From contig JBDHLD010000213.1 in the NCBI GenBank assembly GCA_039586035.1, positions 1-6,976 of the forward strand: a stretch of 6,976 bases of DNA, written 5' to 3'. Within the stretch, counting starts at the first letter, position 1, and each line of letters opens with the position of its first letter. Below, piece after piece: positions 1-6,713 of this stretch. A model generated the notes under the pieces. It was not told the origin of the DNA and made no database searches. It saw only the letters and a list, made by a program, of their open reading frames with translations. The translations under genes and the position numbers were made by a program. This stretch comes from JBDHHQ01 sp039586035 (GTDB lineage: Bacteria; Gemmatimonadota; Gemmatimonadetes; Longimicrobiales; Gaopeijiaceae).

Positions 1-24
1 CATCGAGGAAGCCGGGGGTGCGCG

Positions 25-291
25 ATGATCCGTCTGGCGAGCGGCTTCGTGGCGATCTGCGCGGCGGCATGCGCGATGTGGGCCGGGCCCCTCGAGGCCC
101 AGCTCCGCCCGATCCCCTACGACGACTACTACCGCATCCAGACCGTGGGGTCGACCCGGATCTCACCGGACGGCAGCTCCACCAAGAGCCGGGCGAGGCA
201 CGTGACCTCCTGGAGCGGACTGGGCATTGCTGCCCCGCTTGCGGGGCTTCCTCGTGCGAGCGATGGACGCAGACCAGAAAGGGTCGAGTGA
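25..291 (+). pseudogene. Secreted S9-family peptidase, N-terminal remnant
   Basis: The 88-residue frame starts at ATG 25 with a clear signal peptide: Arg at residue 3, a hydrophobic stretch at about residues 4-20, and an LEA|Q cleavage site after residue 25. The next residues, PYDDYYRIQTVGSTRISPDG (about 31-50), resemble the start of S9 prolyl-oligopeptidase-type peptidases, where a DYYR segment is followed by the first propeller SPDG motif. Family members usually run to 600-800 residues. Here the similarity ends right after SPDG (about nt 174), and the remaining 38 residues look like random coding up to TGA 289-291. None of the other frames continues a propeller or the catalytic domain. I infer a deletion remnant or an assembly break. 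The frame ends 11 bp before the stop of the convergent leftward gene. Spacing from the GAGGA at 5-9 to the ATG is long. An alternative is another SPDG-propeller protein such as a TolB-like hydrolase. Confidence 0.55.
232..247. terminator. Stable GC hairpin with CUUG tetraloop
   Basis: GCCCCGCTTGCGGGGC is a perfect inverted repeat: a six-pair G+C stem closed by G-C around a CTTG loop. On the + strand transcript this is a G(CUUG)C tetraloop, a class known to be unusually stable. No T-tract follows on either strand, so it is not a textbook intrinsic terminator. It sits between the peptidase remnant and the convergent end of the leftward kinase gene, where a transcription-stopping or RNA-protecting hairpin would be expected. 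Confidence 0.4.
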
Positions 292-302
292 TGGCGCCGC
301 CC

Positions 303-3251
303 TCACCCCGCCGGCCCCAGATACTCGTCCAGCCACGGCAGCACGTCCCGCAGGAACTGGCCCCGCGGCAGCGGTCCGTGCCCCATGTCGTACAGAATGA
401 ACCGCTTGTGCTCGGCGGGAGTCCCGAGCTGGTCGAAGAGCGGCTGAGCCGACGTCTCGACCGGAAACACGTAGTCGTAGCGGCCGCCGATCATGAGCAC
501 CGGGATCGTCACGCGTGGAACGTAGTTGACGGCGTCTGCCTCGGGCGGGAGTTCCCGATACGTGTATCCGGGCAGGTACAGCAGGGCAGCGCTGAGGCGG
601 TCCTCCAGGCTGAGCAGGGCGAGGGCGGTCGAGGACCCGAAGCTCGTGCCCACATAGCCGACCCGGTCCCCCTGGACGTCGTCCCGCGTCTCGAGATAGT
701 CGATCGTGCGGCCGAGGTCCGAGGCCCAATCGGCCATGCGTGCCCGAAATGTGCGCACATATTCCTCGCCGGACAGCGAAAGGAACCCATCCCAGCGGTC
801 GAACGATCCCTTCCAGATCGGCACAACCACGGCCCTCCCGCTTCGGACGAGAGACGTGATGGGATCACCTGGGCGGGGCATGAGCTCGGGGGTGGGTCGC
901 GAACGCTGGGTCTGGAACGGCCCCAATCCGGGGAAGTAGACCAGCGGCTGATACGGCGCCGGAGCTGATTGGGGTAGGTACAGATAGATGCTGAAGCGCT
1001 CACCATCCGCGCCGGCATCCAGCGTCACGTGCTCCAGCGTCCAGTCCTCAGAGGAGTCGATGACCCCTTCCACATGGGCGTCCAGCTCCCCCGGCACGTA
1101 CCGCATCTGGCTCCGGTAGATCTCGAACACCTCGTCCGAGACCGCCACGGCGCCTCGGTGGTCACGGGGCTGCAGCTCCACCGGCGCCATCACGCTGTCC
1201 CGTGGCTGCCCCTCCAGGTACCGTACGCCCCGGAAGCCGTTGCGATGGGACCGGTCGAAGGGGGGAGACGTGAACCGCACGCTGTGCATGCGCGCCTCGT
1301 CGTCCCACGCCCCGCCCATGAGCCAGCGGTGAGCGCCCGACGCGTTCCAGCACCACTCCTTCACGTTTCCGGCAGTGTCCAACGTGCCGTGAGGACCCAT
1401 AGCTCCGCTGGTCCCGACGGCCATCGGTCCTTCCCCGCCAAAGTTGGCCAGGGGGAGCATCTCGCTCGTGAGCGACCCTCTGATGTTGTGGGATTCCTGG
1501 GCCGCTCGGGCCCAGTGGTAGATCGTGGGCAGCGACTTGTCCCTGAACCGCAGGTACGCGACGGCCTCGTACCAGCTCACTCCCCTGGCCGGATGGTCAC
1601 CCTGACCCTCGGGGTAGTCGCCCAGCTCCCACCCCGCGGGACCCGGCCGCCCGCTCGTGTCCACGAAACCTGCCACCGCCTGGTCCCACGTCAGGACCTC
1701 GTCGTCGCGGATGTAGTCGAGTCCCTCCCAGTACTCCGGGGTCTCGTATCCTCCGGCGTCGACGAACTCCTTGTACTGTTCGTTCGTTACCTCGTGGCGA
1801 TCGATGAGGTAGGGTGCCAGCTCGATCTGCGCCGCCGAGTTGAAGCCGGTGATGCGGATGCCGTAGCTCCCGCCGGGGACCCAGACCATGTCGGCAGGAA
1901 TGCTCCCGGCTTCGCTCAACGTGATGACCGGCGACGACGCGCGGCCGAAGTAGAGCCCGGGTACCGCGGACGCGAGCAGCCGCGGCTCATAGCCCTCCGC
2001 TTCGACGCGAAGCTGAATGGCAGATTCCCGGGGAAGCCTCACGGCGTCCAGCGGCGACTGTCCGAGAAGACGCCACTCGGCGTTTGGGTCTGAGTACGGT
2101 CGGACGTATACGCTGGCGCCCGGTGGCTCGGTGATGATGGCGCCCGTGACGGCCGCTCGCTCCATGCCCTGGGCCAGGATCGGGTCATCGGGGATGTGAC
2201 GCTCGATCTCCCGGCCGATGGCGAACGCCGCGGCGTAGTCGTCCTGATCGAGCATGGCGAGCATCTGGGGTAGACCTTCCTCCCGGGCCTGCCGCGTGAC
2301 AGCGCCCCGGTTGATCCCGATCACTGCCAAGGCCCCGATCGCCACGACACCCGTTACGAGGGGTACGGCGACCGCCGGCCGGCGCAGCGCCGCCCAGGGG
2401 CTGGCCGCCATCGCCATGGAGGGCGTCGGTCCCGTCATGGCCAGACGACACGCCTCGAGCTGTTCGACCAGCTCCTCGGCCGACCCCGCGCGCTTGGCCT
2501 TGTCCTTCGTCAGGGCGCCCATGATCGCGCCCTCGACGTCTTCTGGGATTTCGGCTCTCAGCGAGCGGGGAGCCTCTGGATCGGCGTTCGAGATCGCGGC
2601 CATGATGACCCAGTGACTCTCGCCCTGAAACGGCCGCGCGCCCGTGAGCATTTCGTAGAGCACGGCGCCGAGTGCCCACACGTCGCTCCTCTGATCGGCC
2701 GGCTCTCCTTCGACCTGCTCGGGCGACATGTAGGACACGGTGCCCAGGGTGGTGCCGGTCTGCGTGGGCCCGGTCACGTCCATGAGCTTGGCGATCCCGA
2801 AGTCGACGATCTTCAGGAAGCCGTCGCCCGTGACCATGAGGTTGGCGGGCTTGACGTCCCGGTGCACGATGCCGTTGGCGTGGGCCTTGGCCAGCCCCTG
2901 CCCGATCTGGATGGCCAGGTCCAGCGCCTCCTTCACGGGCAACGGCCCCCGCGCGATCCGCGCCTTGAGCGTCTCGCCGTCGTAGAAGGCCATGGCGATG
3001 AACAGCTGGCCGTCGGGCGCGGCATCGATCTCGTGGATCGTGCAGATGTTGGGGTGGTCCAGCGCGGAGGCCGCCTGCGCCTCCTGCATGAAGCGCTGAC
3101 GGGCGTCGTCGTCCCGGGTCAGCTCGGGTGGGAGGAACTTGAGCGCGACGTGGCGATTCAGCTTGGTGTCGAGCGCCTTGTAGACGACCCCCATCCCGCC
3201 GCCGCCCAGTCGCTCCCCGATCTCGTAGTGGGAAAGTCGCTGGCCTTCCAT
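303..3251 (-). CDS. Ser/Thr kinase - TM - FGE-like - alpha/beta hydrolase fusion
   Basis: This is an intact protein of 982 residues. The ATG at 3251 is chosen because AGGAAAGGGGAA lies just upstream and the kinase fold begins at residue 9; the frame stays open further upstream but with kinase-unrelated sequence. Residues 9-272 are a Hanks-type kinase: glycine loop GGGGMG (16-21), Lys38, Glu57, HRD with Asp132, DFG with Asp150, SPE 176-178 and SDVWALG at 189-195, so it should be active. One membrane helix spans about 293-313. Residues 370-425 look like a PEGA carbohydrate-binding-type segment. Residues 455-680 are FGE/SUMF1-like, with GVSWYEAVAY, GNVKEW (628-633), GGAW and GFRGVRYL, but lack the catalytic Cys pair. 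Residues 690-982 form an alpha/beta hydrolase of dienelactone-hydrolase or acetyl-xylan-esterase style: GTSFG with Ser870, Asp926 and His958. With a single helix, everything after 313 should lie outside the cytoplasm. The substrate is unknown. It is divergent from the other kinase. Confidence 0.93.
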   Translation of the reverse strand: MEGQRLSHYEIGERLGGGGMGVVYKALDTKLNRHVALKFLPPELTRDDDARQRFMQEAQAASALDHPNICTIHEIDAAPDGQLFIAMAFYDGETLKARIARGPLPVKEALDLAIQIGQGLAKAHANGIVHRDVKPANLMVTGDGFLKIVDFGIAKLMDVTGPTQTGTTLGTVSYMSPEQVEGEPADQRSDVWALGAVLYEMLTGARPFQGESHWVIMAAISNADPEAPRSLRAEIPEDVEGAIMGALTKDKAKRAGSAEELVEQLEACRLAMTGPTPSMAMAASPWAALRRPAVAVPLVTGVVAIGALAVIGINRGAVTRQAREEGLPQMLAMLDQDDYAAAFAIGREIERHIPDDPILAQGMERAAVTGAIITEPPGASVYVRPYSDPNAEWRLLGQSPLDAVRLPRESAIQLRVEAEGYEPRLLASAVPGLYFGRASSPVITLSEAGSIPADMVWVPGGSYGIRITGFNSAAQIELAPYLIDRHEVTNEQYKEFVDAGGYETPEYWEGLDYIRDDEVLTWDQAVAGFVDTSGRPGPAGWELGDYPEGQGDHPARGVSWYEAVAYLRFRDKSLPTIYHWARAAQESHNIRGSLTSEMLPLANFGGEGPMAVGTSGAMGPHGTLDTAGNVKEWCWNASGAHRWLMGGAWDDEARMHSVRFTSPPFDRSHRNGFRGVRYLEGQPRDSVMAPVELQPRDHRGAVAVSDEVFEIYRSQMRYVPGELDAHVEGVIDSSEDWTLEHVTLDAGADGERFSIYLYLPQSAPAPYQPLVYFPGLGPFQTQRSRPTPELMPRPGDPITSLVRSGRAVVVPIWKGSFDRWDGFLSLSGEEYVRTFRARMADWASDLGRTIDYLETRDDVQGDRVGYVGTSFGSSTALALLSLEDRLSAALLYLPGYTYRELPPEADAVNYVPRVTIPVLMIGGRYDYVFPVETSAQPLFDQLGTPAEHKRFILYDMGHGPLPRGQFLRDVLPWLDEYLGPAG

Positions 3252-3256
3252 GGGCG

Positions 3257-3268
3257 TTCCCCTTTCCT
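3257..3268 (-). promoter_or_regulatory. Ribosome binding site for the leftward fusion kinase
   Basis: On the minus strand AGGAAAGGGGAA precedes the ATG at 3251, with about 7 nt between the AAGGGG core and the start. This strong purine run decides the start at 3251 and argues against the 116-codon upstream extension, which would overlap the divergent kinase gene. Confidence 0.75.
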
Positions 3269-3308
3269 GCGAGTCGCCGCTGGAGAATCGACCGCCGACC
3301 GTAAGGGG

Positions 3309-3314
3309 AGTATA
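3309..3314 (-). promoter_or_regulatory. Candidate -10 box for the leftward kinase
   Basis: Read on the minus strand this is TATACT, one mismatch from the sigma70-type TATAAT, in an otherwise GC-rich intergenic stretch and about 58 bp upstream of the ATG at 3251. I do not see a convincing -35 hexamer 16-19 bp further upstream, so the call rests on the -10 element and its position. Confidence 0.4.
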
Positions 3315-3461
3315 GGCTCTGGGAAGGCGTTTCGCCCGTGTCGCGTTCGACGCAAAGCAGCGCGCGACATGCTCCAGCGCTCCCGAGCGAACTGGCCGAC
3401 GTCCGCCTCCAGGCTCTGACGCGTGATCATCGACGCACGCTGGTAGGTGGATCGAGGGACG

Positions 3462-3471
3462 ACGACGTCGT
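3462..3471. repeat. Perfect 10-bp palindrome, possible operator
   Basis: ACGACGTCGT reads the same on both strands and abuts the weak -10-like TATCGT of the rightward kinase gene. The position, about 43 bp before the start codon, would suit a regulator site, but ten bases is short and GC-rich DNA makes such palindromes by chance. Confidence 0.2.
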
Positions 3472-3504
3472 ATCGTTGCAGGCGAGGTTCCCCCCCCTCC
3501 CGAC

Positions 3505-3508
3505 GAGG
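3505..3508 (+). promoter_or_regulatory. Ribosome binding site for the rightward kinase
   Basis: GAGG lies 5 nt before the ATG at 3514. The kinase domain starts at residue 16 of that frame, as is normal for this family, so the start is well supported. Confidence 0.6.
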
Positions 3509-3513
3509 CGTAC

Positions 3514-5025
3514 ATGACCGACCCGGTCGTTCGACTGAACGCTGCCCTGGAAGGCCGATACCGCATCGAGCGAAAGATCGGTGAGGGCGGAATGGCCACC
3601 GTCTATCTTGCCGACGACCTGCGGCACGAGCGCCGTGTCGCGCTCAAGGTGTTGAAGCCCGAGCTGGCCGCCGTCGTAGGGGGCGAGCGGTTCCTCGCGG
3701 AAATCAAGACGACGGCGAATCTCCAGCATCCGCACATCCTACCGCTGTTCGACTCCGGTGAGTCCGACGGCGTCCTGTACTACGTGATGCCGTTCATCGA
3801 GGGCGAGACGCTGGGCGACCGCATCGCTCGCGAAAAGCAGCTTCCCGTCGACGAGGCCGTGGGCATCGCGATGGCCGTGGCCGGCGCTCTGGACACCGCG
3901 CACGAGGCGGGCGTGGTCCATCGAGATATCAAGCCAGGTAACATCCTGCTCAGTCGCGGTCAGCCCCTGGTGGCCGACTTCGGCATCGCGTTGGCCGTCG
4001 GCACCGCCGGGGGCAGTCGATTGACCGAGACCGGTCTCAGCGTCGGTACGCCCTTCTACATGAGTCCCGAACAGGCGACCCTCCGTATGTCGGGAACACC
4101 GCGCAGGCGGTCCTGGGCAAGATCATTCAGGGGGAGCCCGTCTCCGCGACGACGATCCGCAAGTCGATCCCGGCCAACGTCGACGCGGCCCTGCAGAAGG
4201 CGCTCGAGAAGTTGCCGGCGGACCGATTCACACGGGCCGCCGAGTTCGCCAGAGCCCTCTCCGAGCCGAGCTTTCGCTACGGGCACCGGGAGACGGGCGG
4301 CGCCGCCATGCGCGGCGGCCTTTGGAACCCGCTCTCCATCGGAAGCACGGCCGTGGCGGCCCTTGCAGTCGTCGGATTGGGAGTGGCCATGTCGTCTTCC
4401 GACTCGGCCCCGCCCGCGGCCGCTCAGCGCTTCGAGACCCCCCTTCGTCCGACACAATCGATGGTGGGGTTCGACGCATCGTCGTTCAACATCTCGGCCG
4501 ATGGGTCCATGCTCGTGTACCGGGGGCCTCCGGCCGAGGGCACGATCTTCCAGCTCTGGGTGCGGAGCTGGGGCGATATCGAGGCGTCCGCACTCCGGGG
4601 TACCGCGGGACCGTTCGACCCGTCGTTCTCTCCGACCGGCGCCGAGGTGGTCTTCACGCAGGGGCCGGAAGTCAAGGTCGCGGCCCTCGAGGGAGGCCCG
4701 CTTCGGACACTCGGGGAGGGCATCTACCCCCGCTGGGGTTCGGACGGCTTCGTGTACGCATTCAAGGACGCCTCGATCGCCCGCATCCCGGGCGCGGGCG
4801 GCGAATGGGAGGTTCTGGCATCTGCGGAGGACTTCTCGTTCGCCGGAGTCGCCGACGTCCTGCCGGGGGAAGAGGGGGCGGTCGTCTGGGTTACGCTCGA
4901 AGACAACACCGACGAGGTCTACACGCTCGACTTCGAGAGCGGCGAGTTGGCCAGACTCACCGCAGGCGGGTCACCCCGCTACGTCGCCACCGGCCACCTC
5001 CTATTCACGCTCGACGGTAGCCTGA
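3514..5025 (+). CDS. N-terminal kinase half as read (true homology ends near 4080)
   Basis: Translation from ATG 3514 gives 503 residues, but only the first 189 are genuine kinase sequence. Visible features are the glycine loop GEGGMATVY (23-31), VALK with Lys45, HRD with Asp138, DFG with Asp155, the activation segment with GTPFYMSPE, and SPE at 184-186. From nt 4081 the frame is the wrong one. It produces an Arg/Ser/Pro-rich tail of about 314 residues, a typical high-GC out-of-frame artefact, until the stop at 5023-5025. The product would keep the ATP- and magnesium-binding residues but lack helix F and the lower C-lobe, the membrane helix and the propeller. It would therefore probably be unfolded or inactive. 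Confidence 0.5.
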   Translation: MTDPVVRLNAALEGRYRIERKIGEGGMATVYLADDLRHERRVALKVLKPELAAVVGGERFLAEIKTTANLQHPHILPLFDSGESDGVLYYVMPFIEGETLGDRIAREKQLPVDEAVGIAMAVAGALDTAHEAGVVHRDIKPGNILLSRGQPLVADFGIALAVGTAGGSRLTETGLSVGTPFYMSPEQATLRMSGTPRRRSWARSFRGSPSPRRRSASRSRPTSTRPCRRRSRSCRRTDSHGPPSSPEPSPSRAFATGTGRRAAPPCAAAFGTRSPSEARPWRPLQSSDWEWPCRLPTRPRPRPLSASRPPFVRHNRWWGSTHRRSTSRPMGPCSCTGGLRPRARSSSSGCGAGAISRRPHSGVPRDRSTRRSLRPAPRWSSRRGRKSRSRPSREARFGHSGRASTPAGVRTASCTHSRTPRSPASRARAANGRFWHLRRTSRSPESPTSCRGKRGRSSGLRSKTTPTRSTRSTSRAASWPDSPQAGHPATSPPATSYSRSTVA

Positions 5026-6086
5026 TGGCCGCGCCCTTCGATTCACGGAGCAAGGAGACCACAGGACCGTCAGTTTCCATGATCGAGAACGTCAACGCGT
5101 TCGCCGTGTCCGACGAGGGCACGCTGTACTACACGGTGGGCGCCGGGGGCGGGGCGCTGCAGGAGCTCGTGTGGGTGGATCGCAACGGGAACGCGCAGCC
5201 TGTCGATCAGGGCTGGTCGCTGGATACCGGCGGATCCAACGCGGGCTGGAGCATGTCCGCGGACGGCACCCGCGTGGTCACCCGCGAGAGGACGGAGGCC
5301 GGCCAGGACATCTGGCTGAAGGAGCTCGGCGGCGGTCCGCGGTCCCGCTTGACGTTCCACGAAACCGAGGATCGCAAGCCCGTCTGGGGCCCGGACGACG
5401 AGACCGTGACCTTCATCTCGCAGCGCGGTGGCAACGGAGACGTGATGACGCGCCGTGCCGACGGAACAGGAGCTCCCGAGCTGATCCTCGACCTGGAGGC
5501 CAACATCGCAGAGGCGTCATGGAGTCCGGACGGTGAGTGGCTCGTCGTTCGCGTCGCGGGCACGCCGGGTCAGACCGGCGGCCGGGACATCCTCGGGTTC
5601 CGGCTCGGAGAGGGCACGGAGCCCATTGCCCTGCTCACCGAACCGCACGACGAGATCGCCCCTCAGCTGTCGCCGGACGGTCGGTGGCTGGCCTACACCT
5701 CGAACGAGACCGGGCAGCACGAGGTGTTCGTCCGGCCCTTCCCGGACGTCGATGCGGGCCGGTGGCAGGTGTCGACGGCTGGTGGCTTTACCCCCCGGTG
5801 GTCGAGAGACGGGAACGAGATCTTCTACGTCAGCGGCCAGCGGGCGATGATGGCGGCAGAAGTCGAGACCGAGCCCTCGTTCCGGGTCGGCACGCGGAGC
5901 ACGCTCTTCACGTTGGGCGCCACCTTCGTATCATCCGACATCTACGTGCCCTACGACGTGTGGTCGGGAGACCAGCCGTTCCTCATGGCTCGTGCGTATC
6001 GGGACGAGGTCGACCTGGACGCACCTCCCGATGCGATTCTCGTGCTCAACTGGTTCGACGAGCTGACGGCGCGCGTCCCGAACTAG
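4212..6086 (+). CDS. C-terminal half: kinase tail, membrane helix, PD40 propeller
   Basis: This frame is open from before 4080 to TAG 6084-6086; 4212 is only a TTG, and the first in-frame ATG is 4308. It encodes the end of the kinase C-lobe (LPADRFTRAAEFARAL), then a membrane helix at about nt 4335-4394, then an Ala/Pro-rich stretch and a propeller. PD40-like strands are FNISADGSMLVY (about 4483), SFSPTGAEVVF (about 4624), PVWGPDDETVTFIS (about 5379), SWSPDGEWLVV (about 5518), LSPDGRWLAYTSNETGQHEV (from about 5668) and PRWSRDGNEIFYVSG (about 5793). The RPFPD turn before the last repeats is typical of these kinases. The propeller should sit outside the cytoplasm as a binding or sensing module. 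Whether it is translated separately is doubtful: no good ribosome site precedes 4308. Confidence 0.65.
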   Translation: MPADRFTRAAEFARALSEPSFRYGHRETGGAAMRGGLWNPLSIGSTAVAALAVVGLGVAMSSSDSAPPAAAQRFETPLRPTQSMVGFDASSFNISADGSMLVYRGPPAEGTIFQLWVRSWGDIEASALRGTAGPFDPSFSPTGAEVVFTQGPEVKVAALEGGPLRTLGEGIYPRWGSDGFVYAFKDASIARIPGAGGEWEVLASAEDFSFAGVADVLPGEEGAVVWVTLEDNTDEVYTLDFESGELARLTAGGSPRYVATGHLLFTLDGSLMAAPFDSRSKETTGPSVSMIENVNAFAVSDEGTLYYTVGAGGGALQELVWVDRNGNAQPVDQGWSLDTGGSNAGWSMSADGTRVVTRERTEAGQDIWLKELGGGPRSRLTFHETEDRKPVWGPDDETVTFISQRGGNGDVMTRRADGTGAPELILDLEANIAEASWSPDGEWLVVRVAGTPGQTGGRDILGFRLGEGTEPIALLTEPHDEIAPQLSPDGRWLAYTSNETGQHEVFVRPFPDVDAGRWQVSTAGGFTPRWSRDGNEIFYVSGQRAMMAAEVETEPSFRVGTRSTLFTLGATFVSSDIYVPYDVWSGDQPFLMARAYRDEVDLDAPPDAILVLNWFDELTARVPN

Positions 6087-6102
6087 GGCTTTGCCGTGTG
6101 AT

Positions 6103-6127
6103 CTCCCTCCCCCGCGACGGGAGGGGG
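6103..6127 (+). terminator. Hairpin after the propeller kinase gene
   Basis: CCCTCCC (6105-6111) pairs with GGGAGGG (6119-6125) around a 7-nt loop, and the stem can extend two pairs outward, T-G then C-G. It starts 17 nt after the TAG at 6084-6086, where a terminator is expected. No T-run follows, so rho-independent action is uncertain. Confidence 0.45.
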
Positions 6128-6245
6128 GCCGGGGCCACCGAACGTCCCCGGGTCCGGACGAGACCAGCGGGCCGTACCGAGCCCGACAACGGCGCGCCGC
6201 GCGCGTCGTTGAGATATCGAGTCCTATGAGCGGGGTGCAGTGAGC

Positions 6246-6713
6246 ATGGACCTCTCGGTGTGGGCGCAACTCGGGGAAGCGGTCGCTGGCCTGGGCGTGA
6301 TCGCGTCGCTCGTATACGTGGCTGCTCAGATCCGACAGAACACACGTTCGATCCGAGCCGCCACCTACCATTCACTCGTTGGCACGTCCATCAGCCTGCT
6401 GCAGAGCATCTACGTGCACGCGGACGTGGCGCAGATCCTCGCCAAGATGCAGACGGGTGCCAGCCTCGCGGACCTGGAGCCCCTGGAGCAGGCAAGGGCG
6501 GAACCCGCGTTGCTGGCGGCGTTCCGGAGCTTCGACAACGTGCTGTATCAGTACCGGAGCGGCATGCTCGATCCCGAGCTGTGGGAGGGGTACCGACGGG
6601 TCATGCACAACTACGCCCGCATACCCGCCTGGGCGGAGTGGCTACGGGCCAACCGCGACCTCTTCACCCACTGGTTGTACGAAGAGCTGGCGCCGTCGGT
6701 TGATGCGGGATGA
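6246..6713 (+). CDS. Small single-pass membrane protein, uncharacterised family
   Basis: The protein is 155 residues from ATG 6246; an in-frame GTG at 6240 would add two. ATG 6246 is preferred because relatives of this type begin with a few residues followed by an E/D-W-like start and GGGG lies at a usual distance (6232-6235). A hydrophobic helix covers about residues 10-27 (GEAVAGLGVIASLVYVAAQI) and is followed by RQNTRSIRAATYHS. The rest is soluble and helical, with FRSFDNVLYQYRSGMLDPEL in the middle and a Trp-rich end. The pattern of membrane anchor, IRQNT and YQYRxGxLD recurs in unannotated proteins of many bacteria; I do not know a function and suggest none. It is separated from the kinase gene by 159 bp containing a hairpin, so it is probably its own transcript. 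Its stop codon lies inside a strong hairpin. Confidence 0.8.
   Translation: MDLSVWAQLGEAVAGLGVIASLVYVAAQIRQNTRSIRAATYHSLVGTSISLLQSIYVHADVAQILAKMQTGASLADLEPLEQARAEPALLAAFRSFDNVLYQYRSGMLDPELWEGYRRVMHNYARIPAWAEWLRANRDLFTHWLYEELAPSVDAG

Larger units (their letters stand above)
3252..3513. promoter_or_regulatory. Divergent intergenic region between the two kinase genes
   Basis: These 262 bp separate the start codons of two divergently transcribed Ser/Thr kinase genes and must carry both promoters. Visible elements are the leftward ribosome site and TATACT box, a 10-bp perfect palindrome at 3462-3471, a TATCGT at 3471-3476 as a weak rightward -10, a run of about eight C at 3490-3497, and GAGG before the ATG at 3514. 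I see no coding potential and no riboswitch-like fold. Confidence 0.6.
3514..6086 (+). pseudogene. PD40-propeller Ser/Thr kinase, broken by internal deletion/frameshift
   Basis: Two frames together encode one recognisable protein of about 856 residues. The order is kinase domain, one membrane helix, and a beta-propeller of PD40/TolB-like repeats, an architecture common in Gemmatimonadota and Acidobacteriota. Frame one gives the kinase to YMSPEQAT (residue 189, nt 4080). The protein resumes in the other frame from nt 4080 as PPYVGNTAQAVLGKIIQGEP. Aligned with the neighbouring intact kinase, about 24 residues are missing at the join, counted from SPEQAT to PPY; by family consensus it is nearer 26. 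That implies a loss of about 73-80 nt, 1 modulo 3. The missing piece contains the DxWALG-type helix F motif, essential for the kinase fold. Even with frameshifting, the product would lack this core segment. Either the gene is dead or the sequence has an assembly error here. Confidence 0.8.

Noticed and set aside
18..968. 316-residue + strand reading frame, including a CCPAC stretch near 225-245
   Set aside because: It runs antisense to the hydrolase domain and out of frame with the signal peptide at 25. The Cys cluster arises from the GC hairpin and is not a zinc ribbon.
1029..2093. 354-residue + strand reading frame
   Set aside because: It lies opposite the intact FGE-like region of the leftward gene; it is rich in Arg, Pro, His and Val with no domain, as expected from an antisense shadow in GC-rich DNA.
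2613..3419. 268-residue + strand reading frame opposite the leftward kinase domain
   Set aside because: The opposite strand carries all kinase motifs in frame; this is a shadow.
3252..3599. 116-codon N-terminal extension of the leftward fusion kinase
   Set aside because: It has no kinase-like sequence, overlaps the start of the divergent kinase, and a strong ribosome site marks ATG 3251.
4040..4110. Programmed ribosomal frameshift in the propeller kinase
   Set aside because: A frameshift alone would not explain the loss of the helix F segment, and no slippery heptamer is visible at the join.
4322..5020. 232-residue + strand reading frame within the propeller
   Set aside because: It is out of frame with the PD40 repeats and of Arg/Gly-rich low complexity.
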